64,000 nt of DNA, from the NCBI GenBank assembly GCA_900468535.1, contig UBTY01000016.1, positions 186,001 through 250,000 of the forward strand, read 5' to 3'. Source of the stretch: Hyphomicrobiales bacterium. Its GTDB lineage: Bacteria > Pseudomonadota > Alphaproteobacteria > Rhizobiales > Rhizobiaceae. A model generated the notes under the pieces. That model saw nothing but the letters and a program-made list of their open reading frames with translations, was not told the DNA's origin and did no database searches. How positions within the stretch are numbered: position 1 is the first letter of the stretch; the number at the start of each line of letters is the position of its first letter. Below are positions 26,209 to 36,097 of the stretch, piece after piece. The translations under genes and the position numbers were made by a program.

Positions 26209-28071
26209 ATGATGCTCGATAGGATGGCTCAAACAGCGAAAGCGACCCGAAGCACGGCAGCAAACGGCCGGCGAGGATGGGGTATATTCGCGGCGATCGC
26301 GGTTACTCTCCTGGCTTTGGGCTTTGTTGCCGCGGGCTCCTACGCCAGACGCTCGTCGATCGAAGCGCTCGAAAGCCAGAGCCGTACAGACGCCAATCTG
26401 AAGGTCGCCCTTCTGACAGCCGTGATGGAGCGGCCGAGAGCATTGCCACTGCTGCTTGCCGAGGATCAGCAGGTGATAGACGCGCTGCTCTCCCCCCGCA
26501 GCAGCGCGGTCGACATCCTGAACCGGAAGCTGGAACGCCTGGTTACCGGCACGCAGGCGGCGGTCCTTTACGTCATCGGCAAAGACGGCATCGCGATTTC
26601 CTCGAGCAATTGGCGCGAGCCGATCAGCTTCGTCGGCAATGACTATACGTTTCGCGCTTATTTCCAGCGTGCGATGACCGAGGAAACGGCTGAGCATTTT
26701 GCCCTCGGCAGCGTCAGCAAGCGCCCCGGTCTCTACATCGCCAGGCGCGTCGGCAGTGCCGCGGCGCCGCTTGGAGTAGTCGTGGTAAAGCTCGAATTCA
26801 ACCGCCTGGAGGCCGATTGGAGGGACGCGCGGCGCCCCGTCTACGTGACCGATGACCAGGGCGTCGTACTGATCACCAGCATTCCCTCATGGCGCTTCAT
26901 GACAGCGGAGCCGGTACCCGAGAAAGATCTCTCCGCCATCCGTGCCAGCCTGCAATTCGGCGATGCTCCGTTGACGCCGCTGCCAATCATGCGTCCGAAG
27001 ACAATCGATCCCGAAGCGTCGCTCGTCGCCGCCGTGCTGCCCGGCGGCGGCGAAGCAGAATATTTGCGTCTGCGGACCGCCGTTCCAACGACGCCGTGGC
27101 GGCTGGAATATCTCGTACCCACCGAAGCAGCCGTCGCCGCCTCCGTCCGCGAAGTTCGCCTTCTCGTGCTTGCGGCCCTCGTTCCGATCCTGGCGGTCGT
27201 CGCCTTTCTCATCCGGCGCCGTCATGTCGCGGCGGCCAGAATCGCGGCCGAACAATCGATGCGCGAGGAGCTTGAGCGCCGCGTGGTCGAGCGGACCGAG
27301 GATCTCAGCCGCGCGCGTGACCGTCTGCAGGCCGAGATCTCGGATCACAAGGAAACCGAGGCGCAGTTGCAGGTCGTTCAGCAGGAACTCGTCCAGGCAA
27401 ACCGTCTCGCGATCCTCGGCCAGGTCGCGGCCGGCGTCGCGCACGAGATCAACCAGCCGGTTGCCACGATACGCGCCTATGCCGACAACGCCCGCGTGTT
27501 TCTCGACAGGCAGCAAATACGACCCGTCGAGGAAAACCTCGGAGCCATCGCTTCGCTGACGGAGCGCATCGGGACGATCACCGAGGAACTGAAGGCGTTC
27601 GGCCGGAAAGGACGCGCCGCTCCCGAGCCGGTCGACCTTCGCAGCATCATAGAAGGCGCCGTCGTGCTGTTGCGAAGCAGATTCGCGGGCCGGCTGGATG
27701 CGCTGGATATCAGCCTTCCGCCCGCCGACGTCAGGGTGATGGGCAATCGCGTCCGGCTTGAGCAGGTGCTGATCAATCTTTTCCAGAATGCTCTCGAGGC
27801 GCTGGAAGGCAGGCCCGATGCGAAGGTTGAGGTCTCAGTTACGGACACGACCGATATCGTGACCATACGCGTGGCAGACAATGGGCCTGGCATATCGGAA
27901 ACGATCCTGAAGTCGCTGTTTACGCCGTTCAACACATCGAAAGAAAAGGGACTGGGGCTCGGACTGGTGATCTCGAAGGATATCGTCGCCGATTACGGAG
28001 GGCAGATCGACGTCACCAGCAGCGCCGCTGGCACCTGTTTCACCGTCCAACTTCCGAAAGCAAAGACATGA
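26209..28071 (+). CDS. dctB: C4-dicarboxylate sensor histidine kinase DctB
   Basis: Membrane sensor of 620 residues. A first helix (about 25-45) and a second (about 310-330) flank a periplasmic sensor domain of double-Cache type that binds dicarboxylate. Cytoplasmic part: coiled coil with [19 protein letters not shown]-box [19 protein letters not shown] with the phosphorylated His, N-box [14 protein letters not shown]1 VADNGPGIS and G2 [13 protein letters not shown]. The start could be ATG 26209, 26212 or 26224; no good ribosome site separates them. Ends by overlapping dctD (ATGA at 28068-28071). It phosphorylates DctD when substrate is present. Confidence 0.95.
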   Translation: MMLDRMAQTAKATRSTAANGRRGWGIFAAIAVTLLALGFVAAGSYARRSSIEALESQSRTDANLKVALLTAVMERPRALPLLLAEDQQVIDALLSPRSSAVDILNRKLERLVTGTQAAVLYVIGKDGIAISSSNWREPISFVGNDYTFRAYFQRAMTEETAEHFALGSVSKRPGLYIARRVGSAAAPLGVVVVKLEFNRLEADWRDARRPVYVTDDQGVVLITSIPSWRFMTAEPVPEKDLSAIRASLQFGDAPLTPLPIMRPKTIDPEASLVAAVLPGGGEAEYLRLRTAVPTTPWRLEYLVPTEAAVAASVREVRLLVLAALVPILAVVAFLIRRRHVAAARIAAEQSMREELERRVVERTEDLSRARDRLQAEISDHKETEAQLQVVQQELVQANRLAILGQVAAGVAHEINQPVATIRAYADNARVFLDRQQIRPVEENLGAIASLTERIGTITEELKAFGRKGRAAPEPVDLRSIIEGAVVLLRSRFAGRLDALDISLPPADVRVMGNRVRLEQVLINLFQNALEALEGRPDAKVEVSVTDTTDIVTIRVADNGPGISETILKSLFTPFNTSKEKGLGLGLVISKDIVADYGGQIDVTSSAAGTCFTVQLPKAKT

Positions 28072-29432
28072 GCGACGCACCTGCCATCTTTCTCATCGAT
28101 GACGACAAGGATCTCTTGCGCGCGACAAGCCAGACGTTGGAGCTCGCCGGCTTTTCAGTCTCCGCATTTTCCACCGCAAGCGAGGCTCTTTCCAACCTGA
28201 CGCCGGATTTCCCCGGCGTGATCGTGTCGGATATTCGGATGCCACAGATCGACGGACTGCAGCTATTCGACCGCGTGCGCAAACTTGATATCGACCTGCC
28301 CGTAATACTTATCACCGGTCACGGCGACATACCGATGGCGGTGAAGGCCATCCAGGATGGCGTCTATGATTTCATCACCAAGCCTTTTGCGGCAGATCGC
28401 CTCGTCCAGAGCGTCCGGCGCGCTGTCGAAAAACGGCGGCTTGTCATGGAAAACCGGGCACTGCGGCGAGCGGGCGAAGAAGCGCGCGACGATCTCCCCC
28501 TGATCGGCCAGACACCGGCGATGGAACGTCTGCGTCGTACGTTGCGACAGATCGCGGACACCGACGTCGACGTGCTCGTGACCGGCGAAACCGGCAGCGG
28601 CAAGGAAGTTGTCGCCAGCCTCCTGCATCAGTGGAGCCGCCGCTCTTCGGGCAATTTCGTGGCGCTCAACTGCGGTGCTCTGCCCGAGACGGTCATCGAA
28701 AGCGAACTTTTTGGGCACGAGCCGGGTGCCTTTACCGGCGCGCAGAAGAAACGCATCGGTCGCATCGAGCATGCAAGCGGCGGCACGCTCTTTCTCGACG
28801 AGATCGAAAGCATGCCGCCGTCGACACAGGTCCAGATGCTGAGAGTGCTGGAAATGCGCGAGGTGACGCCGCTCGGCATCAACGAGGTCAGGCCCGTCGA
28901 TCTCAGGGTGGTTGCGGCTGCGAAGGTCGATCTCAGCGACCCCGGCCAGCGCGGGGAGTTTCGAGAGGATCTGTATTACCGGCTGAATGTCGTGACGATC
29001 TCGATTCCGCCATTGCGGGACAGGCGAGACGATATTCCGCTGCTTTTTGGATATTTCGCGGAACGCGCCGCCAAGCGTTTCAAGCGGGATGTTCCGACAA
29101 TGAGCGCAGGCGCTCATCAGCACCTTGTAACCCATGACTGGCCGGGCAACGTTCGCGAGCTGTCGCATTTTGCGGAGCGTTTCGTTCTTGGGGTCGAGCA
29201 GCCATTGGCTTCCGGAGAAAGCAAGCGTGTCGAAACGGAAGGCGATCTGCCCCTGCCCGATCAGCTGGAACGGTATGAAGCCAGCGTCATTCGCGAGGCA
29301 CTCGACCGGAACGAGGGCGATGTCAAACGAACGATTGCCGCGCTCGGCATCCCGCGCAAGACCTTTTACGACAAACTGCAGAGGCACCGCATCGTCAGGA
29401 GCGATTTCGAACCGGCAGGCAGGAAGAGCTGA
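28068..29432 (+). CDS. dctD: sigma-54-dependent response regulator DctD
   Basis: NtrC-type activator of 454 residues. Receiver domain at 1-120 with acidic pair IDDDKDLL and phospho-acceptor Asp55 in [14 protein letters not shown]+ domain with Walker [11 protein letters not shown], sigma-54 contact loop GAFTGA, Walker [12 protein letters not shown] and arginine-finger region; Fis-type helix-turn-helix at the end ([22 protein letters not shown]). Translation is coupled to dctB by the four-base overlap. It should bind the sites at 26153-26201 and open the dctA promoter. A ten-pair hairpin without T-run (29437-29462) lies right after the stop. Confidence 0.96.
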   Translation: MSDAPAIFLIDDDKDLLRATSQTLELAGFSVSAFSTASEALSNLTPDFPGVIVSDIRMPQIDGLQLFDRVRKLDIDLPVILITGHGDIPMAVKAIQDGVYDFITKPFAADRLVQSVRRAVEKRRLVMENRALRRAGEEARDDLPLIGQTPAMERLRRTLRQIADTDVDVLVTGETGSGKEVVASLLHQWSRRSSGNFVALNCGALPETVIESELFGHEPGAFTGAQKKRIGRIEHASGGTLFLDEIESMPPSTQVQMLRVLEMREVTPLGINEVRPVDLRVVAAAKVDLSDPGQRGEFREDLYYRLNVVTISIPPLRDRRDDIPLLFGYFAERAAKRFKRDVPTMSAGAHQHLVTHDWPGNVRELSHFAERFVLGVEQPLASGESKRVETEGDLPLPDQLERYEASVIREALDRNEGDVKRTIAALGIPRKTFYDKLQRHRIVRSDFEPAGRKS

Positions 29433-29436
29433 AAGG

Positions 29437-29462
29437 CCCGCTCCGCGGCGTGGCGGAGCGGG
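29437..29462. repeat. hairpin after dctD
   Basis: CCCGCTCCGC / GCGGAGCGGG, ten perfect pairs, loop of six. No T-run follows, so it may stabilise the 3' end or be a weak or Rho-assisted terminator of dctBD. Confidence 0.5.
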
Positions 29463-29587
29463 AAGGTGACTTACCAGCATGAGGGCCGACCGCCGCCGCT
29501 CCCTCATATGATCAATCTAGCAACGCCGCAGAGCTGCGCTTTGATTTGAATCATTGCGCCTGTACGAGGCGTCGCCGGCGATAAAAA

Positions 29588-30391
29588 TCAGCCGACGTTG
29601 ACGCCGTAGCGGGCAGCCGGCTTGCTATGCGAAAGATTGGGGCCAAGTGCCAGGCGCGCTGTCGTCAGTTGTGCCAGATCGCTTTCATTCGGTAGTGATG
29701 GGATCGTGACCAGCTCACCCTTGTCGAAGCCAGCCAACGAGGCATCGACCATATCGTTGACATCCATCACCATCGACGCGGGAAGATTGTCGACGGAGCC
29801 CCCTGCGCGTTCGAATATTTCGGTCCGGGTCAGGCCAGGCAGCACGGCCTGCACCTTGACACCCTGCTCGGCCACTTCCGCATGGATTCCCTGTGTAAGG
29901 TTAAGCACGAAGGCCTTTGTGGCGCTATATGTGGCGTTGAACCGCTCCGGTATGAATACCACCACAGAGGCGATATTGACGATCGCGCCCCTGCCCCGCT
30001 TGGCGAATGCCTGTGCCGCAGCGACTGCGAGGCGGTTTACCGCGACGACGTTGAGTTCGATCATGTTTTCCAGATAGTCGGCGTCGTCGTCGAGCATCTT
30101 CCCCTTAGGTCCAATGCCCGCATTGTTGACCAGCATCGTGATCGCCGCATCGTCACGCAGCCGTTGTTCGACGACGCGAACATCCGCCCGGTTCGTCAGA
30201 TCTGCCACCAGCACTTCCACCTCAACGCCCTGCTCGGCCTTCAGGCGCTTGGCCAAAGCCGAGAGACGCTTGCCGTCGCGGGCGACAAGAAGGAGATTGT
30301 AGCGGCGCTTTGCCAAGCGATCTGCGTAAGCGGCGCCGATCCCCGAGGAGGCACCGGTGACCACAGCAGTCCCAGGATTGAAAGCAGACAT
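29588..30391 (-). CDS. short-chain dehydrogenase/reductase
   Basis: 267 residues from the ATG at 30391 (MSAFNPGTAVVTGAS), which has GGAATG upstream; a longer frame starts at 30427. NAD(P)-binding motif TGASSGIGAAYADRLA near residue 11, NNAGIG, catalytic serine in NIASVVV and YSATKAF for Tyr/Lys. It resembles the DltE/YdfG-like reductases acting on small carbonyl compounds. Divergent from a MarR regulator 150 bases away with a palindrome between (30422-30433), a common arrangement for self-controlled regulator and target gene. Confidence 0.88.
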   Translation of the reverse strand: MSAFNPGTAVVTGASSGIGAAYADRLAKRRYNLLLVARDGKRLSALAKRLKAEQGVEVEVLVADLTNRADVRVVEQRLRDDAAITMLVNNAGIGPKGKMLDDDADYLENMIELNVVAVNRLAVAAAQAFAKRGRGAIVNIASVVVFIPERFNATYSATKAFVLNLTQGIHAEVAEQGVKVQAVLPGLTRTEIFERAGGSVDNLPASMVMDVNDMVDASLAGFDKGELVTIPSLPNESDLAQLTTARLALGPNLSHSKPAARYGVNVG

Positions 30392-30421
30392 GATGGCATT
30401 CCTTTCCAATTTTAATTTTAC

Positions 30422-30433
30422 TGGCATATGCCA
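30422..30433. promoter_or_regulatory. candidate MarR operator
   Basis: Perfect 12-base palindrome TGGCATATGCCA, in the AT-rich divergent region between SDR (start 30391) and marR-like (start 30545) genes. MarR proteins bind short palindromes in such regions. By-eye inference. Confidence 0.45.
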
Positions 30434-30544
30434 CTATATTTGTACTATCGTCCCGAAGGCGCAAGGGGAGAGAAGGAAAAATTTCAGTTCGGGAGCATTG
30501 ACTGACCGTCAACGATCGGAAGACATCGAGACCGGAGAGCGATC

Positions 30545-31027
30545 ATGAGTGACAAGACCGAAGCACCAGGCAGCTGGGACTACTGCAACAACAGCGCACT
30601 GAAACGCGCCTCGCGCCAGCTTGGCCAACTCTATGAGGATATCATGGCGCAGAGCGGGCTGAGGGCGACGCAGTATGCGCTGCTCACCCAGATCAAGCTC
30701 GGCGGCGCGACACCTCTGAAGGCGCTCGCCGAGGCCATGGTGATGGATCTTTCCGCGCTTGGGCACACGTTGAAGCCGCTCTTGAGGGATGGCCTAGTCG
30801 ACCTAGTACCCGACGAGAAGGATCGTCGCGTAAAGCGCGTTCGGCTGACGGCGTCAGGAGAGGCAAAATGGGCGGAGGCCCAGCTCTTATGGAGAGATGC
30901 ACAGGGCCGGTTCGATCGCGCCTTCGGCAAGGACGCTGCCGATGCCTTGCGACAAACGATGAACCTGATTTCATCAGGCGGTTTCGCGGAGGCCTTCGCC
31001 GCGACGAAAGGCGACGTCACCGAATAG
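30545..31027 (+). CDS. MarR family transcriptional regulator
   Basis: 160 residues with the MarR winged-helix arrangement: helices leading into ATQYALLTQIKLGGATPLKALAEAMVMDLSALGHTLKPLL (helix-turn-helix) and the wing DLVPDEKDRRVKRVRLTASGE. MarR proteins usually repress and respond to phenolic or oxidising ligands. A single Cys at residue 24 (DYCNNSAL) sits near the N-terminal position used by OhrR/MarR-type redox sensors, which is suggestive only. Likely controls the divergent SDR. The next gene is convergent. Confidence 0.88.
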   Translation: MSDKTEAPGSWDYCNNSALKRASRQLGQLYEDIMAQSGLRATQYALLTQIKLGGATPLKALAEAMVMDLSALGHTLKPLLRDGLVDLVPDEKDRRVKRVRLTASGEAKWAEAQLLWRDAQGRFDRAFGKDAADALRQTMNLISSGGFAEAFAATKGDVTE

Positions 31028-31061
31028 AGACAAGCACTCTTGCGCAAGCCAGGCGGCCCGA

Positions 31062-31406
31062 TCAAACGCGAATGACGTAATCCTTGCGAGTCGTCTCAAT
31101 GACTTCCCAGGTTCCTTTGAAGCCCGGCTTCAAGATCATCCTGTCCCCGGCACGCAGATGAAAAGGCTCTCCACCGTCCTCCGTGACGATGGAGTAACCG
31201 GCCAGTACATTGAAATACTCCCACTCATCATAGACGATGCGCCACTTTCCCGGCGTCGCTTCCCATATGCCGGAATAGATACCGCCATCGGCTTCGTCGA
31301 AATTCCAGGTCCGGAACTGAGGATCACCAGCGATAATCCGGTCGGCGGCTGGAGCGCCAAACTCCGGTTCGACGTTGCTTTCTTCGAAATTGATAGATTT
31401 CGCCAT
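31062..31406 (-). CDS. cupin-3 (DUF861-type) protein
   Basis: 114 residues from the ATG at 31406 (MAKSINFEESNVEP) with GAGAGAC upstream. The pattern DGGIYSGIWEATPGKWRIVYDEWEYFNVLAGYSIVTEDGGEPFHLRAGDRMILKPGFKGTWEV is that of the small DUF861/cupin_3 proteins related to the ureidoglycolate-hydrolase-like and (S)-ureidoglycine aminohydrolase barrel. No convincing full set of metal ligands. Function unknown; may be an aminotransferase- or opine-linked accessory in relatives, but no such gene adjoins here. Confidence 0.72.
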   Translation of the reverse strand: MAKSINFEESNVEPEFGAPAADRIIAGDPQFRTWNFDEADGGIYSGIWEATPGKWRIVYDEWEYFNVLAGYSIVTEDGGEPFHLRAGDRMILKPGFKGTWEVIETTRKDYVIRV

Positions 31407-31604
31407 CGGTCTCTCAGCTTGTTCCGCAGCGCACACTCGTAGAATTGCTGCTGAAATCATTCAACAAATTCAGCCGCCATTGCAACACACCTTCGTTCAG
31501 GTCGCAACAGGTGTGTTCAGAGCAGACGCTTGAGTGGCATCGGAAAGGTGGATGTGTTTTGGGGGAACACAGGGACGGAATGCCAACAGGCGATCACCAG
31601 TGCC

Positions 31605-34457
31605 TTACTGCTGCAGGTGCGAGAGCAGTTCTTCGGCGCGTCTGAGGTCCGGGGTATCCCGTCCCTCCGTCAATCTTTCATAGATGGGCCGAAGAAGCTC
31701 GTCCGCCTCGTTGATACGGCCCTGCGCAAACTGGATAGACGCCAGGTCGGTGGCTGCCCTTAGTTCCCAGAACGAAGCCCCCTGCTCTCGGCTCACCGCA
31801 ACGGACTCTCTCAGATAGTCTGCGGCATCCCTGTCGCTCAGCGCAGGTACGGCCGAAACAATGCTGCCCCGCAGGCGCAACAATTCTGGGAGATGAGAGT
31901 AGTACCCCTTCTCCTCAATTATCCCGGCCGTGTCCTCGGCCAGTGACCACGCTTCCGCAGCTCGGCCGCTTGTCACCAGTCCGGCGATGATCACGAAGTG
32001 GAATCGCACGGTGAACAGGTCGAAGCGTGCGAGGTGAAGGTCGGTGAGCTGCCTCCGCAGCGCCTCCACCCCCGCTTCGACCTCGCCTCGTCTGATCGCA
32101 ATCTCGGCTCTGTAGGCGTGCCCCATCGACAGGTAGGGCGCAAACGCGTCGGTTTCGGCGCGAGCCATGAACGGAATCAGGTGTTCCTCGGCGAGATCGA
32201 ATTCACCCATCCACAGCAGTGTCGCAATCGAGCTCAGCGCGATCGCGAACGAAACCGGATGGCGCATGCTCTCTGCGTCCTTGAACGCCTGACGGATCAC
32301 GGAGCGCGCCTGATCGGGATACCCCTGGAGCCAGAGATTCGTCGACCAGCCTATCGCCGCCCAGGTGTTGTGATCGAAACCATAGTGTATCTGCCTGCTC
32401 TCGAGGGACCGTCCGGGATGGAGTACGGGCGCCAGCGTCGTGTGTGCTTCTTTCAAACGCCCGACGAGGCAGTAGGACAGACCAAGCAGGGTGCGCGACA
32501 GAGCCTCAACCGAGGGATCCTGCAATCTGCCGGCAATCTCGGCGCAGCGTTCGGCATATTGCAGGCATTGCCTGAACTCGCCGCTGCGAAGATTGAAGAA
32601 GTGCAGTGGGCCGAGCAAGCGGGCCGCATTGAGAAGATCTCCGCGGGCCTCCGCCAGTTCCAGGCTCCTGACGAGCGCCGTGGCAGACTTTTCGTCGTGC
32701 CCGCGCGCAAACATCAGTGTCACGCCGAGCGATGCCTGAAGCTGCATTTCCTCTCGGCTACCGCGTGTCGTTTCGTCGAGGGATTGTAGCGCGCGCTCCG
32801 TCCAGCGGTGAGACTCGGGGAGCAAGCCCATTGCCCGGAAGACCGGTGAGACTGCAGCCACAACTGCGATCCCGAGCGGTGCGTCTCCAGTATCGCTGAA
32901 ACACCACTCAAGCGCTTCCCGCACATTGTTCAGCGCGTTGAAATGCGGCGCTCGCTCGAGCGCTGTTGAAAGAGAAGACCACTCGCTGCCGTTCTGCTCG
33001 AACCAAAGCCGGCAAAAGGTCGCGTGTCGACGCGATAGATCCGCGCGCTCGGCGTCGCTGCTGAGAGCGATCACATAGGCCCGCGTGGTGTCGAGCAAAC
33101 GATATCGCATCATCGCCCCAACCGGACGCGCGGCAACCATCGATTTCTCGACGAGATTGTCTATTGCCGCGAACACCGCGGCACGATCGAGGGTGTCGTC
33201 CGTCACCACCTCGAGCGCGGCATCGAGAGGAAAATTGCCAACAAATACGGCCAGCCGGCGCAAGACGGTGCGCTCTGTCTCCGAGAGGAGACCATAGCTC
33301 CAATCGAGGGTTGCCTGCAGGGTCTGGTGGCGTGGGGGCGCAGTTCGCAAACCCTGCCAAAGGTGCGTCAATCTCTGGTCCAGCAGCGCGGCTGTCTGCT
33401 CCAGGCCGTACGCCTCGACACGTCTGGCGGCAAGCTCGATGGCAAGCGCGACGCCGTCGAGCTTGCGGCATATGTCGCAGACGATGGCGGCTTCCGCCTC
33501 GTTCACGTCAAGACGCGCACCACTGGCGACGGCGCGTTCGACGAACAGCTGCGCTGCAGGATATTGCTGGACCGCAGCGGCAGCAAACTCCGGAACCTCG
33601 GGCGGACACGCCAATGCATCCAATCGATAGATCCGTTCGCCTTCGATGCGCAGCGCCTCGCGACTGGTCGCGATGACGTGAACCCGCGGCGCGGCACCCA
33701 AAATCGCCGCCACCATCGGCGCAACGGCATCGATCAGATGCTCGCAAGTATCGAGAACCAGAAGGAGACGCTTGTCCCGGATAAAGCGGATGATGCCCGG
33801 CGTCGCGTCTTCGGCCTGGACCGACAAGCCCAGCAGGGTCGCCAGGGTGGCCGAAGCAAGTCGAGGATCGCCGACGACACCGAAATCGACGAACAGCACC
33901 TGACCGCCGAATTCGCCGGCAACCTGATGCGCGGCCGCGATCGCGACCGTCGTCTTGCCGACGCCGCCCGGTCCGACGACCGTCAGGAGCCGACTATCGG
34001 TCGCCTGCGCGGCAAGCTTGAGCACATCGACATCACGCCCGACAATCCGGCTCAGGCGCGGAGGAAGATTGGCGTGCGGGAAAGGCTCGGCTTCTGTTTG
34101 CAGTTCGTTGTCACCGTGCGTTGACTTTTCGACGGGAGCAACAAAGCAGTAGCCCCGCCCTGCCACGGTGGTGATGTAACGCGCACCATGCTGGCCATCC
34201 CCCAGAGCCTTGCGCAAACCTGTCATATGGAAGCGAAGGCTTCCCTCTTCGACAACGGCGTCGGGCCAGACGTGGTGCATCAGATCTTTCTTGCTGATGA
34301 TCTCGTTGGGCGCGGTGACAAGCGTGATCAGGATATCGAGCGCACGTCCACCGAGATCGACAGGCACCCCCTCCCTCGTCAAGAGCCGCTCGCCGATGGC
34401 CAATCTGAACGGCCCGAAGCGAACGCCCGTGTAGTCCTCGCCTGCTGTAATCGCCAT
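31605..34457 (-). CDS. winged-helix / P-loop ATPase / TPR transcriptional regulator
   Basis: A 950-residue signal-integrating regulator. Residues 10-108 form an OmpR/PhoB-type winged helix (RALDILITLVTAPNEIISKKDLMHHVWP then RKALGD and YITTVAGRGYCFV). A P-loop ATPase follows, with Walker A VGPGGVGKTTVA (about 161-172) and Walker B LLLVLDTCEH (about 231-240), then an NB-ARC-like winged region and, from about 480, helical TPR-like repeats. This layout matches the transcriptional ATPases that sense a small molecule through TPRs and open the DNA-binding head on ATP binding. It diverges from the epoxide-hydrolase run at 34710 with tandem CTAACAAC repeats between, and probably controls it. Confidence 0.85.
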   Translation of the reverse strand: MAITAGEDYTGVRFGPFRLAIGERLLTREGVPVDLGGRALDILITLVTAPNEIISKKDLMHHVWPDAVVEEGSLRFHMTGLRKALGDGQHGARYITTVAGRGYCFVAPVEKSTHGDNELQTEAEPFPHANLPPRLSRIVGRDVDVLKLAAQATDSRLLTVVGPGGVGKTTVAIAAAHQVAGEFGGQVLFVDFGVVGDPRLASATLATLLGLSVQAEDATPGIIRFIRDKRLLLVLDTCEHLIDAVAPMVAAILGAAPRVHVIATSREALRIEGERIYRLDALACPPEVPEFAAAAVQQYPAAQLFVERAVASGARLDVNEAEAAIVCDICRKLDGVALAIELAARRVEAYGLEQTAALLDQRLTHLWQGLRTAPPRHQTLQATLDWSYGLLSETERTVLRRLAVFVGNFPLDAALEVVTDDTLDRAAVFAAIDNLVEKSMVAARPVGAMMRYRLLDTTRAYVIALSSDAERADLSRRHATFCRLWFEQNGSEWSSLSTALERAPHFNALNNVREALEWCFSDTGDAPLGIAVVAAVSPVFRAMGLLPESHRWTERALQSLDETTRGSREEMQLQASLGVTLMFARGHDEKSATALVRSLELAEARGDLLNAARLLGPLHFFNLRSGEFRQCLQYAERCAEIAGRLQDPSVEALSRTLLGLSYCLVGRLKEAHTTLAPVLHPGRSLESRQIHYGFDHNTWAAIGWSTNLWLQGYPDQARSVIRQAFKDAESMRHPVSFAIALSSIATLLWMGEFDLAEEHLIPFMARAETDAFAPYLSMGHAYRAEIAIRRGEVEAGVEALRRQLTDLHLARFDLFTVRFHFVIIAGLVTSGRAAEAWSLAEDTAGIIEEKGYYSHLPELLRLRGSIVSAVPALSDRDAADYLRESVAVSREQGASFWELRAATDLASIQFAQGRINEADELLRPIYERLTEGRDTPDLRRAEELLSHLQQ

Positions 34458-34579
34458 GGCTCCATCTTCCCGGCCGACGTCCCTACGGGCCGGACATTAG
34501 TTCAAGGTCCCGCCCCACGCCACTGAGCTAAGGTATTGGGTTTCGATGAAACTTGGGCGCCCAAGCGACTGCGATGGAC

Positions 34580-34623
34580 GTTGTTAGAGAGCTGTGTCTG
34601 CGGCCCTAACAACACCTAACAAC
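34580..34623. promoter_or_regulatory. candidate operator: repeated CTAACAAC
   Basis: CTAACAAC occurs at 34606-34613 and again at 34616-34623 (10-base period), and once inverted as GTTGTTAG at 34580-34587. Two direct repeats one helical turn apart are what OmpR-type winged helices bind. It lies in the divergent region between the regulator (start 34457) and the epoxide hydrolase (start 34710). Confidence 0.5.
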
Positions 34624-34709
34624 GCATAACGAGCGCTATGCCGCCTGCGGTCGTACGGTTCAGTCAGCACAAAGGTGCGACCGAAACGGACACGACCGAG
34701 GAGACGACA

Positions 34710-36029
34710 ATGCCTACGAACGTTATCGATGATGTCGATCATGATCGCCGAATGCTTTTGGGTGCGGCAGCGCTTGGCGTGGCTGCCATGAGTACGATCT
34801 GCCTTCTACCTTCACCGCTGGCCGCTGCGCCGGCTGCCGACGCAATCACGCCGTTCCGCGTTCACTTCAAGAATGATGCGCTGAGCGATCTGCGCCATCG
34901 CGTGGCAGCAACCCGCTGGCCGGACCGCGAAACGGTAACCGACCACTCGCAGGGCGTCCAGCTGGCCACCATCAAGGCGCTCGCCAAGCACTGGGCGACG
35001 GACTACGACTGGCGCAAGATCGAGGCGAAGCTGAACTCCTATCCGCAATTCACCACGAAGATCGACGGCCTGGACATTCATTTCATTCACGTCCGCTCCA
35101 AGCATGAAAATGCCTTGCCGATCATCGTTACCCACGGGTGGCCGGGCTCTATCATCGAGCAGTTGAAGATCATCGGGCCGTTGACCGATCCGACCGCGCA
35201 CGGTGGCAACGCCGAAGATGCCTTCCACGTCGTCATCCCCTCGCTTCCGGGCTACGGCTTCTCCGGCAAGCCGACCGAACCGGGCTGGAACCCGCCGCGC
35301 ATCGCCAAGGCGTGGGCGGAGCTGATGCAGCGTCTCGGCTATACCAAGTACGTCGCCCAGGGCGGCGACTGGGGCAATGCCGTGACCGAACTGATGGCGG
35401 TACAGGAGCCTGCCGGGCTGATCGGCATCCACACCAACATGGCGGCGACCGTTCCAGCCGAAATCTCGAAAGCTCTCTCCGCCGGTACCCCGCCCGTTGA
35501 TCTGACGGCTGACGAAAAGCGCGCATGGGACCAGCTCGACGACTTCTACAAGAACGGTCTCGGCTACGCGATCGAAATGAACAACCGGCCCCAGACACTC
35601 TACGGCATCGTCGACTCACCTGTTGGCCTGGCGGCCTGGATGCTCGATCATGACATCCGCAGCTACGACATGATCACTCGCGTTTTCGACGGCAAGACGG
35701 AAGGCCTGACGAAGGACGACATCCTCGACAACGTCACGCTCTACTGGCTAACCAATACGGCGATATCGTCGGCGCGACTCTACTGGGACAACGCTCACTT
35801 CCCGTCGGGCGGCTTCTTCGACCCACGCGGCATCAAGCTCCCGGTCGCCGTCAGTGCCTTCCCGGACGAGATCTATCAGGCGCCACAGAGCTGGGCCGAG
35901 AAGGCCTATCCAAAGCTGATCTTTTACAACCGGCCAGCGAAGGGCGGACACTTCGCCGCCTGGGAGCAACCGACGCTTCTGACAGCGGATCTGAGGGCCG
36001 CCTTCAAGCCGCTCCGCAAAGCGATCTGA
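34710..36029 (+). CDS. epoxide hydrolase (EHN-type) with Tat-like leader
   Basis: 439 residues from ATG 34710, chosen for GAGGAG six bases upstream; an earlier in-frame ATG (34638) lacks a site. The N-terminus DHDRRMLLGAAALGVAAM looks like a twin-arginine leader with a cleavage site near AAAPAA, so export to the periplasm is likely. The EHN domain (FRVHFKNDALSDLRHRVAATRWPD) is followed by the alpha/beta-hydrolase core: oxyanion loop THGWPGSIIEQ, nucleophile Asp in GGDWGNAV and catalytic His in KGGHFAAWEQP. It would hydrate epoxides to diols. First gene of the plus-strand run, diverging from the ATPase regulator. Confidence 0.88.
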   Translation: MPTNVIDDVDHDRRMLLGAAALGVAAMSTICLLPSPLAAAPAADAITPFRVHFKNDALSDLRHRVAATRWPDRETVTDHSQGVQLATIKALAKHWATDYDWRKIEAKLNSYPQFTTKIDGLDIHFIHVRSKHENALPIIVTHGWPGSIIEQLKIIGPLTDPTAHGGNAEDAFHVVIPSLPGYGFSGKPTEPGWNPPRIAKAWAELMQRLGYTKYVAQGGDWGNAVTELMAVQEPAGLIGIHTNMAATVPAEISKALSAGTPPVDLTADEKRAWDQLDDFYKNGLGYAIEMNNRPQTLYGIVDSPVGLAAWMLDHDIRSYDMITRVFDGKTEGLTKDDILDNVTLYWLTNTAISSARLYWDNAHFPSGGFFDPRGIKLPVAVSAFPDEIYQAPQSWAEKAYPKLIFYNRPAKGGHFAAWEQPTLLTADLRAAFKPLRKAI

Positions 36030-36035
36030 GCTTAC

Positions 36036-36058
36036 GCGGCGCGCAATCGTCGCGCCGC
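36036..36058. repeat. hairpin between epoxide hydrolase and next gene
   Basis: GCGGCGCG / CGCGCCGC with seven-base loop, no T-run. Within a same-strand run, so it may tune or separate expression rather than fully terminate. Confidence 0.45.
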
Positions 36059-36097
36059 CTCTCCCCATTCATCCACCTCTACGCAAGGAGAAAGACA

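Noticed and set aside
34638-34709. 24-codon N-terminal extension of the epoxide hydrolase
   Set aside because: The GAGGAG site and the twin-arginine leader both fit the ATG at 34710.
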